A stretch of 57,670 nucleotides of DNA. It comes from Pseudomonadota bacterium. GTDB taxonomy: Bacteria; Pseudomonadota; Gammaproteobacteria; JAKAQQ01. Below, in pieces: positions 55,494 to 57,670 of the stretch (its first letter is position 1; every line of letters begins with the position of its first letter). The DNA lies in NCBI GenBank assembly GCA_021839245.1, contig JAKCBQ010000002.1:1-57670 (forward strand). The letters run 5' to 3'. The notes under the pieces were generated by a model that was given only the letters and a program-made list of their open reading frames with translations, did not search any database and was not told the DNA's origin. Position numbers and translations under genes: made by a program.

Positions 55494-57670
55494 ATGAACA
55501 CGAAACTCACGAAAGCCCTGCTCTTCTTACTCTGCGCCGGTTTTCTGGCCGGGCCTGCCATGGCCGCCGGCCCGTTTCACGCGCTGCGCTTTCGCAACCT
55601 CGGCCCGGCTGTCGCCGGCGGGCGCGTGACGAGCGTGGTCGGCGTGGCCGGGAACCCGGGCCTCTACTATGTCGGGACCGCCGGCGGTGGTGTCTGGAAG
55701 ACCACGGACGGCGGCATGAGTTGGCGCAACGTCTTCGATCACGGTCCGACGCTCTCGATCGGGGCCGTCGCGCTCGTGCCGGGCCATCCGGATTGGGTGT
55801 GGGTCGGCACCGGTGAAGACAATCCCCGCAACGACATGTTGAACGGCGATGGGATTTATTTCTCACCGGACGGCGGACGGACATGGGAGAAGAAGGGCCT
55901 GGCGCACCGCGGGCAGATTTCCGCTGTGCTCATCAACCCGGACAATCCCGACAACGTCTACGCCTGCGTCCTGGGCGACGTCTGGAAGCCCACGCCCTAT
56001 CGCGGTGTCTACGAGACCACGAACAACGGCAAAACCTGGACCCGGATCCTCTACCTCAATCCCCACACCGGTTGCTCGACACTCGCGTTCGAGCCGGGGA
56101 ACTCCAAGGTTCTCATCGCCGGGATGTGGCCGGTTCAACGTCACCCCTGGATCCTCGTGAGCGGTGGGCGCTCCGGCGGACTCTTCCGCAGCTTGGACGG
56201 CGGGGCGCATTGGACACGGCTGACGCAAGGACTGCCCCACGGACCGATTGGCCGGAGCGCCGTCGCCTTCGCACCCAGCCAACCGTCTACGGTCTACGCT
56301 GTCCTTCAGGCCCGCGGCGGCACCGTCTGGGTTTCGCACGATCTCGGGAGCCGCTGGCGGGAAGTCAGCAACGACCACAACGACGACGTGCGTCCGTTCT
56401 ACTTCACGCAACTTGCCGTCTTTCCCAACAACCCGAACCGCCTGTTCTTTCTTTCCATGAAACTCATGGAGTCCATGAACGGGGGACGAACCTCTTTCTA
56501 CGCCGACCCCGGCGTCCATGTCGATCACCACGCGATCTGGATCGATCCCCACAATCCGAACCGGATCATTCAGGGCAACGACGGTGGGGTGTACCTCAGC
56601 CTCGACGGGGGACGCCACTGGCGCTTTCTCGACAATTTGCCGATCGAACAGTTCTACCAGGTGGCGACGAACGATCGAGTCTTCCCTTTCCTCATCTGCG
56701 GCGGGCTCCAGGACAACAACGCCTGGTGCGGCGCCTCGAGCGATTACCGTCGGGGCGGGGTCGTCGGTTTCCAAGACTGGTTCCAGGTTTCCGGGGGCGA
56801 CGGACAGTATGTGGTTCCCGCCCCGAGCGACGCGAACATCATTTACGCCACGACCGACGACGGTGACATCGTCCGCTACGACCGTCTCACACGGCGGGCG
56901 CGCAGCATCAATCCCTACCTTCGCGACATTCTGGTCGGGGATCTCCTCTCCGGGAAAGTCATGGCGAAGCAGAAATACCGCTTTGATTGGACCACCCCCA
57001 TCGCCGTTTCACGCACCGACCCCAACGACGTCTACGTCGCGGCCGATGTCCTCTTTCACAGCCTGGACGGCGGCAAGCACTGGACCGTGGTGAGCCCTGA
57101 CCTCACGCGCGACGTCAAGAGCAAGCAGGGGCCCACCGGGGGACCGATCGACAAGGATCTTTCCGGTGCTGAAACCTACGATACGATCCAGTCCGTGACC
57201 ATCGCCCCTTCCAACCCCAAGGTCCTTTGGGTCGGGACGGACGACGGCTGGGTTTGGGTCACCCGCAACGGCGGCCGACACTGGTCGAACGTGACCCCGA
57301 GCGGCGCGCCGAAATGGGCCCGCGTCTGGCACGTGACGGTGTCCTGGCGGCATCCGGGAACGGCCTACGTCGTCTTTGACGCGCACATGCTGGGCAACGA
57401 TCGCCCCTACGTTTATCGGACCACCGATTACGGGCGGAGCTGGCGGAAGATCACCCGCGGGCTTCCCGACCACTCCGTCCTGGTCGTCCGCTCGGATCCC
57501 AACGATCCGGATCTCCTCATGGCCGGGACGATGGACGGGCTCTACTATTCGCTCGACAACGGCGGGCGTTGGTTGCCGCTTCACGCCAATCTGCCTTCGG
57601 CGGCCGTCTTCGATCTCCAGTTTGTTCGCCGCACCCACAGTCTCGTTTTGGTGACGCACGGGCGGGGGGT
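55494..57670 (+). CDS. Sortilin/VPS10-like BNR propeller protein, cut by window end
   Basis: Starts at ATG 55494 with GAGGA about 9 nt upstream and runs beyond the window; at least 725 residues. Signal peptide LTKALLFLLCAGFLAGPAMA. Asp-box units include TTDGGMSW, SPDGGRTW, TNNGKTW, SLDGGAHW, SLDGGRHW, SLDGGKHW, TRNGGRHW and TTDYGRSW. It aligns along its length with the protein at 21288, for example RVTSVVGVAGNPGLYYVGTA with RVSAVVGIPGNSRVYYLGAA. TATACT at 55413-55418 is a possible -10. Confidence 0.88.
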   Translation, partial: MNTKLTKALLFLLCAGFLAGPAMAAGPFHALRFRNLGPAVAGGRVTSVVGVAGNPGLYYVGTAGGGVWKTTDGGMSWRNVFDHGPTLSIGAVALVPGHPDWVWVGTGEDNPRNDMLNGDGIYFSPDGGRTWEKKGLAHRGQISAVLINPDNPDNVYACVLGDVWKPTPYRGVYETTNNGKTWTRILYLNPHTGCSTLAFEPGNSKVLIAGMWPVQRHPWILVSGGRSGGLFRSLDGGAHWTRLTQGLPHGPIGRSAVAFAPSQPSTVYAVLQARGGTVWVSHDLGSRWREVSNDHNDDVRPFYFTQLAVFPNNPNRLFFLSMKLMESMNGGRTSFYADPGVHVDHHAIWIDPHNPNRIIQGNDGGVYLSLDGGRHWRFLDNLPIEQFYQVATNDRVFPFLICGGLQDNNAWCGASSDYRRGGVVGFQDWFQVSGGDGQYVVPAPSDANIIYATTDDGDIVRYDRLTRRARSINPYLRDILVGDLLSGKVMAKQKYRFDWTTPIAVSRTDPNDVYVAADVLFHSLDGGKHWTVVSPDLTRDVKSKQGPTGGPIDKDLSGAETYDTIQSVTIAPSNPKVLWVGTDDGWVWVTRNGGRHWSNVTPSGAPKWARVWHVTVSWRHPGTAYVVFDAHMLGNDRPYVYRTTDYGRSWRKITRGLPDHSVLVVRSDPNDPDLLMAGTMDGLYYSLDNGGRWLPLHANLPSAAVFDLQFVRRTHSLVLVTHGRG

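Overview
The window is GC-rich DNA (roughly two thirds G+C by eye, with AT-richer patches) carrying core-gene neighbourhoods typical of Gammaproteobacteria: murJ-ribF-ileS-lspA opposite rpsT, rplU-rpmA-obgE opposite ispB, hisS-cnoX, and pcnB-folK-deoxynucleoside kinase-panBCD. A Gram-negative envelope is shown by Mla/MCE lipid transport, RND efflux, TolC-like and lipoprotein genes. Genus cannot be fixed from the sequence. Almost every core operon uses 4-bp ATGA/GTGA overlaps, and GTG/TTG starts are common.

Layout. 0-3.4 kb: a mobilisation module (coupling protein, small unknown protein, short MobF relaxase), tail-to-tail with a Wzt/Wzm-like export ABC transporter that ends near tRNA-Thr. 5.5-16.8 kb: housekeeping block (Irr-like Fur regulator, lspA, ileS, ribF, murJ, rpsT, LpxH-like phosphatase, obgE, rpmA, rplU, ispB, tRNA-Pro). 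16.8-25.8 kb: an accessory region. It opens with a GH5-like lipoprotein gene enclosed between two identical tRNA-Pro genes; the second is preceded by a diverged copy of the ispB 3' end. It continues with an intact prlF-yhaV toxin-antitoxin pair, a broken LVIVD-like gene, a very large sortilin-like beta-propeller protein, and remnants of relE, hepT and AbiEi-type genes beside an intact mntA-like antitoxin gene. 25.9-38 kb: core genes again (DUF167, hisS, cnoX, tRNA-Glu, pcnB, folK, dNK, panBCD, diiron protein, queG, nnr, tsaE).

38-43 kb: a compact Mla-like operon (permease with N-terminal STAS-like region, ATPase, MCE protein, auxiliary lipoprotein), divergent from a TolC-family gene, then a Bax-inhibitor-1 gene. 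44.1-47.1 kb: two direct copies of an IS481-like element bracket AT-richer cargo (IS256 remnant, PEGA lipoprotein), with GGGGG at both outer ends, so the whole looks like a composite transposon beside the BI-1 promoter. 47.1-55.3 kb: a DEH-motif membrane protein co-transcribed with a Fur-family regulator, an OmpR/EnvZ-type two-component system and the divergent RND adaptor/pump genes. The right edge cuts a second sortilin-like protein related to the one at 21-24.5 kb.

The main points for a second look are the tRNA-Pro duplication that encloses the GH5 island, the decayed toxin-antitoxin cluster, the composite transposon, the two sortilin-like exported proteins, queG without a canonical start for its conserved N-terminus, and a probable leaderless Fur-family gene. 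No CRISPR array, rRNA or complete phage was seen.
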